Below are positions 1 to 5,953 of a stretch of 62,384 nt of DNA, one piece after another; position 1 is the stretch's first letter, and every line of letters starts with the position of its first letter. Source of the DNA: Bacteroidales bacterium (lineage in GTDB: Bacteria; Bacteroidota; Bacteroidia; Bacteroidales; JAIOZK01); NCBI GenBank assembly GCA_021740625.1, contig JAIOZK010000025.1, positions 1-62,384 of the forward strand, read 5' to 3'. Made by a program: the position numbers and the translations under genes. The notes beneath the pieces are model-generated. The model was not told the origin of the DNA. It saw nothing but the letters and a program-made list of their open reading frames with translations, and ran no database searches.

Positions 1-86
1 TTCTCAAGTTTGCGGGAGCGACTCATAGTTAAAAGTTCTTGCTTCTCGTCCAGAGTTAATTGTATTGGTTTTCCTATCCTTGCCAT
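1..86 (-). mobile_element. IS630-type transposase, N-terminal part only (runs off the window)
   Basis: Reading the minus strand from the ATG at 86 gives 28 residues beginning MARIGKPIQLTLDEKQELLT, followed by a Ser-Arg-Ser-Arg-Lys stretch. This resembles the opening of IS630-family transposases, in which a short basic leader and a phrase like LTxxExxxL precede the helix-turn-helix. The gene continues beyond the left edge, so domains, length and intactness cannot be judged. The element end should lie between this ATG and about position 112, where the neighbouring reading frame opens. The family call rests on a short stretch. Confidence 0.6.
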
Positions 87-149
87 ATGGCAAAGATAAT
101 AATTATTTAGTTAACCAACTTAGTAATTATAACACTAGCTCACAGAGCA

Positions 150-989
150 ATGCTATTAACTCCTAGCGATGCAGAAACATTGCTCAGGCGCTCCATTGTT
201 GATTCTTTCGATTCAATTTTGTCATACTCGAATCTAGAAGAAACTTGTAACATTGACAAAATAGATGAATGGTTTGAAAAGTATTCATTTGAAAATGTAG
301 AAATAGAAATACACAAATCATCTAATAAGGTTACGATTGATAATGAAGAAAGAAAAAAATGGTTACAATTAGGTTACAAGGAGTTCACAGATTATATTCT
401 TAAAAAGAATAGAAAAGAATCTTTGAATGAAAAGCAATTTACAAATTATGATCGCAATGGGCTTTATAAAAATGTAAAGATTTGTTTTTATAAAGAAGGA
501 TATCATGATGAAGAATTTGCAATTGTAACGCATCACAAAAACAATACAGTAATAAATTCAAAACTCCCACAACTAACTTTAGGGGTTGTAATAAAAAGAG
601 ATGAAAACTATTATTTGTGTATTCAGCAAAGCTGCGATAGTGTTCGTATACCAGAAGGAGAAAGCCGAAATTTCTTGTTTCTCAAATTATCAGAAGAAGG
701 TGAATTTCCTATTGTCTTAATTGATCCTCAAGAAGTATATAAAACACTAAAGGTAGAATGTAAATATAGGAATCTTCATATTATTGAATACGACCAAACT
801 GTTAATGGCACTGTTCAAGCGAATGAAGAGGATGGAGGCTATATATTTAAGGATATTAATGATAATAGTTATACCTGGATACTGGATCTAAAAGAATCTC
901 ATGCTCAAAGAATTCTTAATAAGTTTGCCTCTGAAATTTCTAGAGTAGGTCTAGATGAATCGGAATGGCTAAGGCGATGGAAAGGATAA
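150..989 (+). pseudogene. Probable 5'-truncated defence-type protein (C-terminal part of a larger receiver-like protein)
   Basis: The ATG-initiated product is 279 residues with low GC. The frame is open further upstream to position 111, just inside the putative IS630 end, and reads smoothly into the ATG as LTNLVIITLAHRAMLLTPSD. That suggests the real start was lost when the IS inserted. Recognisable stretches are LTLGVVIKRDENYYLCIQQS with a following CDSVRI, and the C-terminal HAQRILNKFASEISRVGLDE ending in a WLRRW motif. From memory these belong to the C-terminal part of larger proteins with a response-receiver-like N-terminus found beside phage-defence genes. That family recall is not verified. 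No catalytic motif is visible. It is followed 44 bp later by a DUF3883 gene on the same strand, so the three genes 150-2309 were probably one operon. Confidence 0.5.
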
Positions 990-1033
990 TTAATTATAAA
1001 AATATTCACTTGGATACATTATCTTAAATTCTG

Positions 1034-1864
1034 TTGAAATTGGATTGGTCAAATATAGAAGTTGAAACAATAATCTCCGATTATTTCTCAATGCTCTCCT
1101 TAGAAATTTCAGGGAAGTCATATTCAAAAGCAGAACATCGCCGCGCATTGCTTCCGCTTTTAAACAACCGCTCCGAAGGCTCGATAGAATTCAAGCACCA
1201 AAACATCAGTGCCGTTTTGATAAAACTTGGGCAACCATATATCAAAGGATATCTCCCAAGGTATAATTATCAAAGAATACTGGAAGAAAAGGTTATAGAG
1301 TATTTGAGCGCTCACTCTCAGATAGAAAATCATTTTGAATCTTTTGCTTCCAGACAGATATTTAAACCTGAGTTGGATTATGAAAATTTACTTGTGTCTC
1401 CTCCCGCATCAAATATATTTCATGAACCAAGCGAAACATATAGTCGATCACCGATAAAAGTTAACTATCTTGAAAAAGAACAAAACAATGCCAAACTCGG
1501 AATGTTTGGTGAAGAAATAGTGATGGAGTATGAAAGACGAAGTCTTATAAAAATGGGAAAAGCAAATCTTGCTGAAAAAGTAGAATGGATTTCGCAAGAA
1601 AAAGGGGATGGCTTGGGTTTCGATATTCTTTCAAGATACGGGAATGGCAAGGACAAATATATTGAAGTAAAAACGACTAAACTCTCTAAGGAGTCTCCAT
1701 TTTTCTTCACCAGAAACGAAATGCTGTTTTCTTTAGGTCATAAATCCGACTATCATCTTTACCGTTTGTTTGATGTGGATAAAAGAGCAAAAATGTTTGT
1801 CAAGCAAGGTGACTTGAAAACTATCTGCCATTCTGTTCCAATTTCTTTTAAAGGATTCTTTTAA
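1034..1864 (+). CDS. DUF3883 / PD-(D/E)XK nuclease-like domain protein
   Basis: This 276-residue protein probably starts at the TTG at 1034, because N-terminal sequence that looks family-like (SKAEHRRALLPLLNNRSEGS, then FKHQNISAVLIKLG) precedes any in-frame ATG except 1091. The C-terminal third carries the DUF3883 signature: a helical NAKLGMFGEEIVMEYER segment, then GLGFDILS with Asp197, then KYIEVKTTK with Glu211 and Lys213. This fits the D...ExK core of PD-(D/E)XK nucleases. DUF3883 domains recur in restriction and phage-defence loci such as DISARM-type and McrBC-associated genes. The stop TAA overlaps an ATG at 1864 that may belong to the vsr gene. Function as a nuclease is inferred from the motif, and the target is unknown. 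Confidence 0.65.
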   Translation: MKLDWSNIEVETIISDYFSMLSLEISGKSYSKAEHRRALLPLLNNRSEGSIEFKHQNISAVLIKLGQPYIKGYLPRYNYQRILEEKVIEYLSAHSQIENHFESFASRQIFKPELDYENLLVSPPASNIFHEPSETYSRSPIKVNYLEKEQNNAKLGMFGEEIVMEYERRSLIKMGKANLAEKVEWISQEKGDGLGFDILSRYGNGKDKYIEVKTTKLSKESPFFFTRNEMLFSLGHKSDYHLYRLFDVDKRAKMFVKQGDLKTICHSVPISFKGFF

Positions 1865-1928
1865 TGCCTAATTTTGCCTTAAATTATAAGGTATCGACAT
1901 TTATTCAAAACATAAGCGCTCTGCAATC

Positions 1929-2309
1929 ATGTCCAAAATCTCCGGCAAAGAAACCAAACCGGAAATCTTGGTCCGTAAGTTCCTTTTTTCACAAGGTTTC
2001 AGGTATCGTAAAAATGTAAAAGGCTTGCCGGGTTCACCTGACATCGTTTTGCCAAAATACAAAACCGTAATATTTGTGCATGGTTGTTTCTGGCATGGTC
2101 ACAAAGGATGCAAAAGTTCAAAACTTCCGGAAACAAATACAGAATTCTGGGAGAAAAAAATAAGCGGGACCAAACAACGGGACGCCCACAAATACAAAGC
2201 ATTAAAACAAGCCGGATGGAAAGTGATTGTTATTTGGCAGTGTGAAATTCGAAATATCGATCAAAGAAAAAAAAGATTAAATCAACTAATCTCTCAACTA
2301 AAGGGTTAG
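1929..2309 (+). CDS. vsr: Vsr-type (very short patch repair) DNA mismatch endonuclease
   Basis: Vsr nicks 5' of T:G mismatches that arise when 5-methylcytosine deaminates, and it normally accompanies a cytosine-5 methyltransferase. The 126-residue product from the ATG at 1929 contains the family blocks MSKISGKETKPE, the PGSPDIVLPKYK strand with its catalytic Asp, VFVHGCFWHGH-like zinc and active-site residues (VHGCFWHGHKGC), and a C-terminal VIVIWQCEI strand. The frame is open upstream to 1890 and there reads DIYSKHKRSAIMSKIS. This matches the usual SKEKRSxIMSKI beginning of the family, but no ATG lies in that frame. An ATG at 1864, overlapping the preceding stop, is in another frame. The start therefore looks either frameshifted or non-canonical. 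No methyltransferase partner is visible in the window. Confidence 0.85.
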   Translation: MSKISGKETKPEILVRKFLFSQGFRYRKNVKGLPGSPDIVLPKYKTVIFVHGCFWHGHKGCKSSKLPETNTEFWEKKISGTKQRDAHKYKALKQAGWKVIVIWQCEIRNIDQRKKRLNQLISQLKG

Positions 2310-2331
2310 TTTATAACTAAGGTGGATAATT

Positions 2332-2488
2332 CGGTTTGAACAGTGCCACAGATTTCGGGGTATCAGTGCCAGTAATTCCGGTTCAAACAGTGCCACAAAA
2401 ACGGTTCTAACAATGCCACTTTAAAAGTGGAGAATCCGGACTATACTGACCCCCTTACACGGAGATAATTCCGGAGCATACTGACCCC
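2332..2488. repeat. IS21-family-like terminal repeat scar (two repeat types, no istAB)
   Basis: The stretch contains three copies of a motif GGTTnnAACArTGCCAC (at about 2333, 2379 and 2403), plus a related TATCAGTGCCAG. These are followed by two copies of TCCGGAnnATACTGACCCC (about 2436 and 2470). Multiple internally repeated ends of this style are characteristic of IS21-family elements. No istA or istB reading frame is present. It is therefore a leftover end, or two different ends fused. It sits between the vsr gene and the SecB-like gene, on the edge of the toxin-antitoxin cluster. Confidence 0.5.
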
Positions 2489-2500
2489 GCTCTGGTTAGG

Positions 2501-2944
2501 TTATTTATTTTTTTGAGCATAAGTTTTGGCAAGCATTTCCTGTGGGGATACCACCGGCAGCAACACATTAGCAATACCTGCATTGTTGAGTTTTTCGAGA
2601 ATGATGCCTCTTGCGGTGGAAAAACAGATACCCATCAAAGTGGCTACAAAATGGCCACTAAAAATGGGTATTTTTTCATCCCTTAGGCCGTAAAAATTTG
2701 AGAGATTCGTAATATGAAAATGAAAATCAATTTGAAAAAACAACAAAGGTTCTTTATCGCCAAATGAAAAGACAAATTCAAACTTTACACGCTCATCATT
2801 CAGATTAAGTAATAGTTTATGCCCTACGTTCAGCTTATGCTGCTTTTGTTTTTTAAAAGCATTCACATCCAACTTTTGTTGAACTACCTCTATCTGTAAC
2901 AGGTGAATGTCTTTAACTTCTATGGGTGCTAATTTCTTTTCCAT
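2501..2944 (-). CDS. SecB-like chaperone of a toxin-antitoxin-chaperone module
   Basis: The start is taken at the ATG at 2944 (MEKKLAPIEV), 4 bp after the upstream gene's stop, giving 147 residues. The body is strand-rich and ends with HFVATLMGICFSTARGIILE followed by a KLNNAGIANVLLPVVSPQEM segment. This mirrors the SecB C-terminal helix region, in which a Gly/Tyr-rich turn, a P/F-x-x-AR helix and an LxPVxFxxL phrase follow one another. True SecB is a tetrameric export chaperone. SecB-like copies encoded next to antitoxins (for example Rv1957 beside HigBA, or CmdC in CmdTAC) instead fold and stabilise the antitoxin. Position directly behind an XRE regulator favours that role. The match is by eye, so fold prediction would be decisive. 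Confidence 0.7.
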   Translation of the reverse strand: MEKKLAPIEVKDIHLLQIEVVQQKLDVNAFKKQKQHKLNVGHKLLLNLNDERVKFEFVFSFGDKEPLLFFQIDFHFHITNLSNFYGLRDEKIPIFSGHFVATLMGICFSTARGIILEKLNNAGIANVLLPVVSPQEMLAKTYAQKNK

Positions 2945-2948
2945 TACA

Positions 2949-3332
2949 TTACATGGCCAAAGCAAATTCTTGCATTTCACAAGATTCGGTGTAATCCTCT
3001 TTCTTTTTTTGTAAATCCTGATCACTGCTAATTACCCCTAAAAATACATATTCATATTCCCTGACAGGTTCGCAATGAATCAGGTCTATACCCAAAGCAG
3101 TTTCCATTTTGATGATGCTTTTGAGGGTTAAATTGTGCATCCCGGAGAGCCATTTGGAGACTTCCGAAGGAGATTTGCCCATAGCTTCAGCAAGTTGTCC
3201 TTTGCTCCAACCTTTAAATTCTAGTGCTTGCCTCACTTTTTCAACAATTGCAAGGTTCTTCTCAATGAAATGGTCTATTTCCTGATCCCCATGTTGATCT
3301 AACCAATCTGATATAATATTGTTTTTTTTCAT
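2949..3332 (-). CDS. XRE/HigA-like antitoxin or regulator, with extra C-terminal tail
   Basis: The product is 127 residues. Residues about 35-85 form a Cro/C1-type helix-turn-helix (GWSKGQLAEAMGKSPSEVSK followed by WLSGMHNLTLKSIIKMETAL). After the HTH comes a tail of roughly 40 residues with EYEYVFLGV and a charged stretch ending in CEMQEFALAM. In toxin-antitoxin-chaperone systems the antitoxin carries a hydrophobic C-terminal chaperone-addiction segment. The tail here is in the right place to serve as one, but that is inference. The gene lies 6 bp after the small ORF and 4 bp before the SecB-like gene, all on the minus strand, so it is certainly cotranscribed with the latter. Confidence 0.75.
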   Translation of the reverse strand: MKKNNIISDWLDQHGDQEIDHFIEKNLAIVEKVRQALEFKGWSKGQLAEAMGKSPSEVSKWLSGMHNLTLKSIIKMETALGIDLIHCEPVREYEYVFLGVISSDQDLQKKKEDYTESCEMQEFALAM

Positions 3333-3338
3333 AATTTA

Positions 3339-3689
3339 CTACCAGCTTAATTCTAAATCATCTTCAAACTCGATGTCTGTTTGTTTACTATTCCATTCAA
3401 TATAACCCGGCTCCCAGTTTGGATTGTCCGGAGGGAGCGCTGAAACATCGGCTGTTTCAGCTTCGTTTCTGAAATAATCCGCTTTTGCGGAATATTTGTT
3501 CACGATCCATTTAATCCAGCTCAGGATATGATTTAACCTCTCCTTGTTTTCCCGGGTATGTTTTGTAATGAAATGTTCAAAAAGTGAAACATCTTCGTCT
3601 TCGAGACATACGGAATAATACTCGACAAACTTAAAAGAACTAATGTGTTTTATTTTTGCAAAGTTATTCACTTCTGAGTTAATTAGCAA
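3339..3689 (-). CDS. Small ORF in the toxin position; possibly a decayed toxin gene
   Basis: The open frame gives at most 116 residues from a TTG at 3689, or 110 from a GTG at 3671. The product contains no internal methionine, so no ATG start exists. The frame is the same as that of the upstream Panacea gene and begins directly after its TAA. Visible features are FKFVEYYSVCLEDEDVSLFE, a basic helix with RENKERLNHILSWIKWIVNK, and a Pro-rich, acidic C-terminus ending DDLELSW. I do not recognise the family. Position between two antitoxin-like genes suggests a toxin, perhaps missing its last strands. The TTG at 3687-3689 also coincides with a promoter -33 element, which makes it doubtful as a start. 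It could be functional from a non-ATG codon or a dead remnant. Confidence 0.5.
   Translation of the reverse strand: MLINSEVNNFAKIKHISSFKFVEYYSVCLEDEDVSLFEHFITKHTRENKERLNHILSWIKWIVNKYSAKADYFRNEAETADVSALPPDNPNWEPGYIEWNSKQTDIEFEDDLELSW
3659..3689 (-). promoter_or_regulatory. Internal Bacteroidota-type promoter inside the toxin-antitoxin cluster
   Basis: On the minus strand a TTTG ending at 3687 is followed, after 20 bases, by TAACTTTG at 3666-3659. This matches the Bacteroidota sigma consensus of TTTG, a spacer of about 19-21 and TAnnTTTG. Transcription would begin near 3652, inside the small ORF, and serve the XRE and SecB-like genes independently of the Panacea gene. Confidence 0.55.
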
Positions 3690-3713
3690 ATTTATTTCAC
3701 TTATAAGTTCAGT

Positions 3714-4502
3714 TTACTCGCCTTCCTCATATTCTCTCACAGAATAAGGTGGCTCCCGGTAAAACACCATTTCGTAATCAATGTATTCGTTATCCTGCGT
3801 TGCCTTCCAGGGTTTGTCATTGTGGGAGTATTCGCTGATCTTTTTGGCAGACCAGTCCGAAAAGCGTTCCAGCACTTTATCGATCACATCTTTTTCCGCA
3901 GCGCTCATTTTCCTGAGATCGGCTTTTTGCAGAGGAATATACCGGGTTTGGAGAAAACCGTGATATTCTGTTTTGATCCTCTGCACCTGCCCTTTTTCAG
4001 TCATCTGCCTTAAAATGCCATCCAGCCGCTGGGGTACCGGCCCATAGGGTAATTTTTTATACCTGGCTCCGCTCAAATGCTCTTCATAAATTTCATAATA
4101 ATTAAAATCGGAAAAATAAAGCAATTTGTACAAAACCGTTTCCCCCACATTGGGCTTGCCTGCACATCGCTCAAGTATATACAGTAGTATATGCTTAAAC
4201 TTGTCCGTTTGCATTTTGGGAATGGAAATTCTTTCCTGCTTTGGTAAAGATTTGTTGTTTTCGGTTTCAGCTTCAAATTCAACTTCAAAATCCTCCGACA
4301 AAAGCTGATCGATTGAAAATCCCAATACTTTCGATAATTTTCTCAATTCTTTCAGGGAGATATTCCGTTTACCCAATTCCATCTGGGTAACAGAGGATCT
4401 GGGTATTTCCAGGAACCTGGCAATATCTTGCTGGGAATAGCCTTTTCCTCTGCGTAAGCGGGCTATCCGGGAAGCTGTTTTGGTATCGGCTTCTTTTGTC
4501 AT
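3714..4502 (-). CDS. Panacea-domain (DUF4065/SocA-like) antitoxin with N-terminal HTH
   Basis: The protein has 262 residues. Residues about 10-70 are an XRE-type helix-turn-helix (RLRRGKGYSQQDIARFLEIP, then RSSVTQMELGKRNISLKEL). After an acidic linker, residues about 100-245 are a Panacea domain. Its hallmarks are VLYKLLYFSDFNYYEIYEEH, the LPYGPVPQRLDGIL block, and a C-terminal SEYSHNDKPWKATQDNEYID segment. Panacea antitoxins neutralise many unrelated toxins encoded next door. Here the neighbour 24 bp downstream is the small ATG-less ORF, with the XRE and SecB-like genes behind it. It has its own canonical promoter, and repeated upstream boxes suggest autoregulation. Confidence 0.85.
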   Translation of the reverse strand: MTKEADTKTASRIARLRRGKGYSQQDIARFLEIPRSSVTQMELGKRNISLKELRKLSKVLGFSIDQLLSEDFEVEFEAETENNKSLPKQERISIPKMQTDKFKHILLYILERCAGKPNVGETVLYKLLYFSDFNYYEIYEEHLSGARYKKLPYGPVPQRLDGILRQMTEKGQVQRIKTEYHGFLQTRYIPLQKADLRKMSAAEKDVIDKVLERFSDWSAKKISEYSHNDKPWKATQDNEYIDYEMVFYREPPYSVREYEEGE

Positions 4503-4518
4503 TGAATCGGGATTTTAA

Positions 4519-4583
4519 GCAAATATACACAATGTTCGTAAATATAACAAATTTATGTGTGATATTCAAACATTCGCAAATAA
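4519..4583 (-). promoter_or_regulatory. Promoter and possible operator repeats of the Panacea operon
   Basis: On the minus strand TTTG (4551-4548), a 20-base spacer and TATATTTG (4527-4520) form a near-ideal Bacteroidota promoter 18 bp before the ATG. Read on the plus strand, the region holds GCAAATA at 4519, TTCGTAAATA at 4535 and TTCGCAAATA at 4573. These are related boxes spaced 19 and 38 bp apart. They overlap the promoter and are candidate binding sites for the HTH of the Panacea protein. Confidence 0.55.
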
Positions 4584-4638
4584 GCTGATCATCATAACGG
4601 TTTTCAAAGTATCATGTCAACTGGCCTAAGCCCAAAAA

Positions 4639-4659
4639 ATTCAAAATTCAAAATTCAAA
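4639..4659. repeat. 7-bp direct repeat, ATTCAAA x3
   Basis: Three perfect tandem copies of ATTCAAA lie between the Panacea promoter and the DoxX gene. It is the smallest of the 7-bp-period arrays in this window. Confidence 0.85.
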
Positions 4660-4723
4660 ACGCTGTTCTTCTGTGTTCTGACAATTTCCCTATCTTTATT
4701 CCAAAGCATTAAAACATCACAAC

Positions 4724-5122
4724 ATGCACAACAAATCCCTCGGTATCCTCATCCTGCGCCTGTTAGTAAGCATTTTGCTATTGCTGCACGGCATCAACAA
4801 AGTCATACATGGCATCGGCGGCATCGAGAACATGCTGGCGGAAAAGGGCCTTCCGGAGTTCATTGCCTGGGGCGTTTACCTGGGCGAGGTGATTGCGCCC
4901 CTGCTGGTTATCATCGGTTTCAGGACGCGCATTTTCACCCTCATCATGTTTGTGAACATGCTGGTGATCATGCTGGTTTTCAAGACCGACCTCCTCTTTT
5001 CCATCGCAGGTACCGGCGCCTGGGAACTGGAACTGCAGGGGCTTTACCTCTTCGGCAGCCTCGCCCTGTTCTTTACCGGGGCGGGGAAGTATGCGGTATC
5101 GACCGCGAGTAAGTGGGATTAA
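4724..5122 (+). CDS. DoxX family membrane protein
   Basis: This is a 132-residue integral membrane protein with four hydrophobic segments. The DoxX pattern is visible: RLLVSILLLLHGINKVIHGI in the first helix with its His-Gly-x-x-K motif, then GVYLGEVIAPLLVIIGFRTR in the second, and FNML/VLVFK-like sequence in the third. Family members are small inner-membrane proteins linked to thiol or quinone redox, but the reaction of this one cannot be inferred. A TATCTTTA box at 4691-4698 is a plausible promoter. The gene is GC-richer than the island to its left, marking the return to ordinary chromosome. It appears monocistronic. Confidence 0.85.
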   Translation: MHNKSLGILILRLLVSILLLLHGINKVIHGIGGIENMLAEKGLPEFIAWGVYLGEVIAPLLVIIGFRTRIFTLIMFVNMLVIMLVFKTDLLFSIAGTGAWELELQGLYLFGSLALFFTGAGKYAVSTASKWD

Positions 5123-5200
5123 AGGGAAAGAATCTGGCAGCCGCAGGGCTGTGAAAAATGTATAAAGGAATTTTTAAACTTAGAATTAATTCATAACTCC

Positions 5201-5266
5201 GCGGTTCTTTGCGTCACCTCCGGGTAACTCCGCGTAATAGCTTAAAATTGCTACGCGAAGAACCGC
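5201..5266. repeat. Intergenic inverted repeat (REP-like)
   Basis: GCGGTTCTTTGCGT at 5201-5214 pairs with the complement at 5253-5266 with one mismatch, leaving a 38-base loop that repeats the phrase AACTCCGCG. It lies in the non-coding space after the DoxX gene and could act as a transcript end or a dispersed palindromic repeat. Confidence 0.6.
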
Positions 5267-5351
5267 TGAGATTGCGCCAAGAATAATACAGATAAATCCC
5301 CGGATATTTTGCACAAAATTCTTACATTTGAAATCAGGCAACAAAACAATT

Positions 5352-5621
5352 ATGGAAGTAAATTACGAATTGCGGGATCAGATTTTCGAGATCATCAAAA
5401 ATCAAATAAAAAACAATGATCCCCCGGAAACAAAACAGACTTACAACAGGCTTAAGAAAATGGGATATACGGATTTTGTGACCAAACAATTGATCGGCCA
5501 GTGTGTTGCCGTTGAATTGTTCAATGTCATGAAGTTCCAGGAAGCTTTTGATGAAGAACACTACATTGAAAATTTGAAAAATCTCCCTGAAGAGCCCTTC
5601 GAGGATGAAGAGGACGAATAG
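5352..5621 (+). CDS. Conserved small hypothetical protein
   Basis: The start is taken at the ATG at 5352, giving 89 residues. The in-frame TTG at 5328 is rejected because it is part of a TACATTTG promoter box at 5323-5330. The sequence is helical and highly charged: an N-terminal MEVNYELRDQIFEIIKNQIK, a central PPETKQTYNRLKKMGYTDF, a GQCVAVELFNVMK helix, and an acidic EEPFEDEEDE tail. It looks like a small conserved Bacteroidota protein of unknown role. I recognise no catalytic motif. Confidence 0.7.
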   Translation: MEVNYELRDQIFEIIKNQIKNNDPPETKQTYNRLKKMGYTDFVTKQLIGQCVAVELFNVMKFQEAFDEEHYIENLKNLPEEPFEDEEDE

Positions 5622-5644
5622 ATCATTTGAAAAGCATTCAACAT

Positions 5645-5880
5645 CATGCGTACTCATGTGTCCTCATGTGCCTTATGTGGTTCAAATTACAAGCCGGATA
5701 AGCAATCTTGCGATTTTGTTTCGATTCGCCCTGCGGGCTCTGTCCTTATTTTCTATGCTAATCGCACGGAGTCCCCGCATCGCTGGCGCTTGCGGGGTTT
5801 TTACCCGCCGTAGTTTTAGCGAAGGCGGGAGTTCGGCTATGCATTTTTACTGCGCCCTGCGGGCTTGTAAAAATGCAGCC
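5645..5880. repeat. Non-coding stretch with period-10 repeat and strong palindromes
   Basis: No gene is supported between 5622 and 5953. At 5645-5674 three 10-bp units of the CATGTGTCCT type follow one another. Downstream lies GC-rich DNA in which CCCTGCGGGCT occurs twice. A perfect palindrome TGCATTTTTAC ... GTAAAAATGCA (about 5839-5876) encloses the second copy. The pattern resembles REP/BIME-type sequence or a degenerate transposon scar. Confidence 0.6.
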
Positions 5881-5926
5881 TCACTAATTTAGAACAATTC
5901 CAGTCTTTTCTTTTATCGCTTTTTTC

Positions 5927-5934
5927 TACATTTG
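5927..5934 (+). promoter_or_regulatory. TAnnTTTG promoter box of the aminotransferase gene
   Basis: TACATTTG ends 19 bp before the ATG at 5954 and matches the Bacteroidota -7 consensus. A clear -33 TTG is not present. Confidence 0.5.
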
Positions 5935-5953
5935 AGAACCAAATCACGGAAGT

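Noticed and set aside
2501-2944. Housekeeping SecB export chaperone
   Set aside because: It is encoded directly behind an XRE regulator in a toxin-antitoxin setting, and Bacteroidota usually lack a canonical secB next to such genes.
5328-5351. TTG start at 5328 for the small hypothetical protein
   Set aside because: The TTG is the end of a TACATTTG promoter box, and the ATG at 5352 fits the expected leader length.
5605-5892. 95-residue plus-strand frame after the small hypothetical gene
   Set aside because: It is built over palindromic repeats, overlaps the preceding gene and has Cys/Arg/Ser-rich composition without a recognisable fold.
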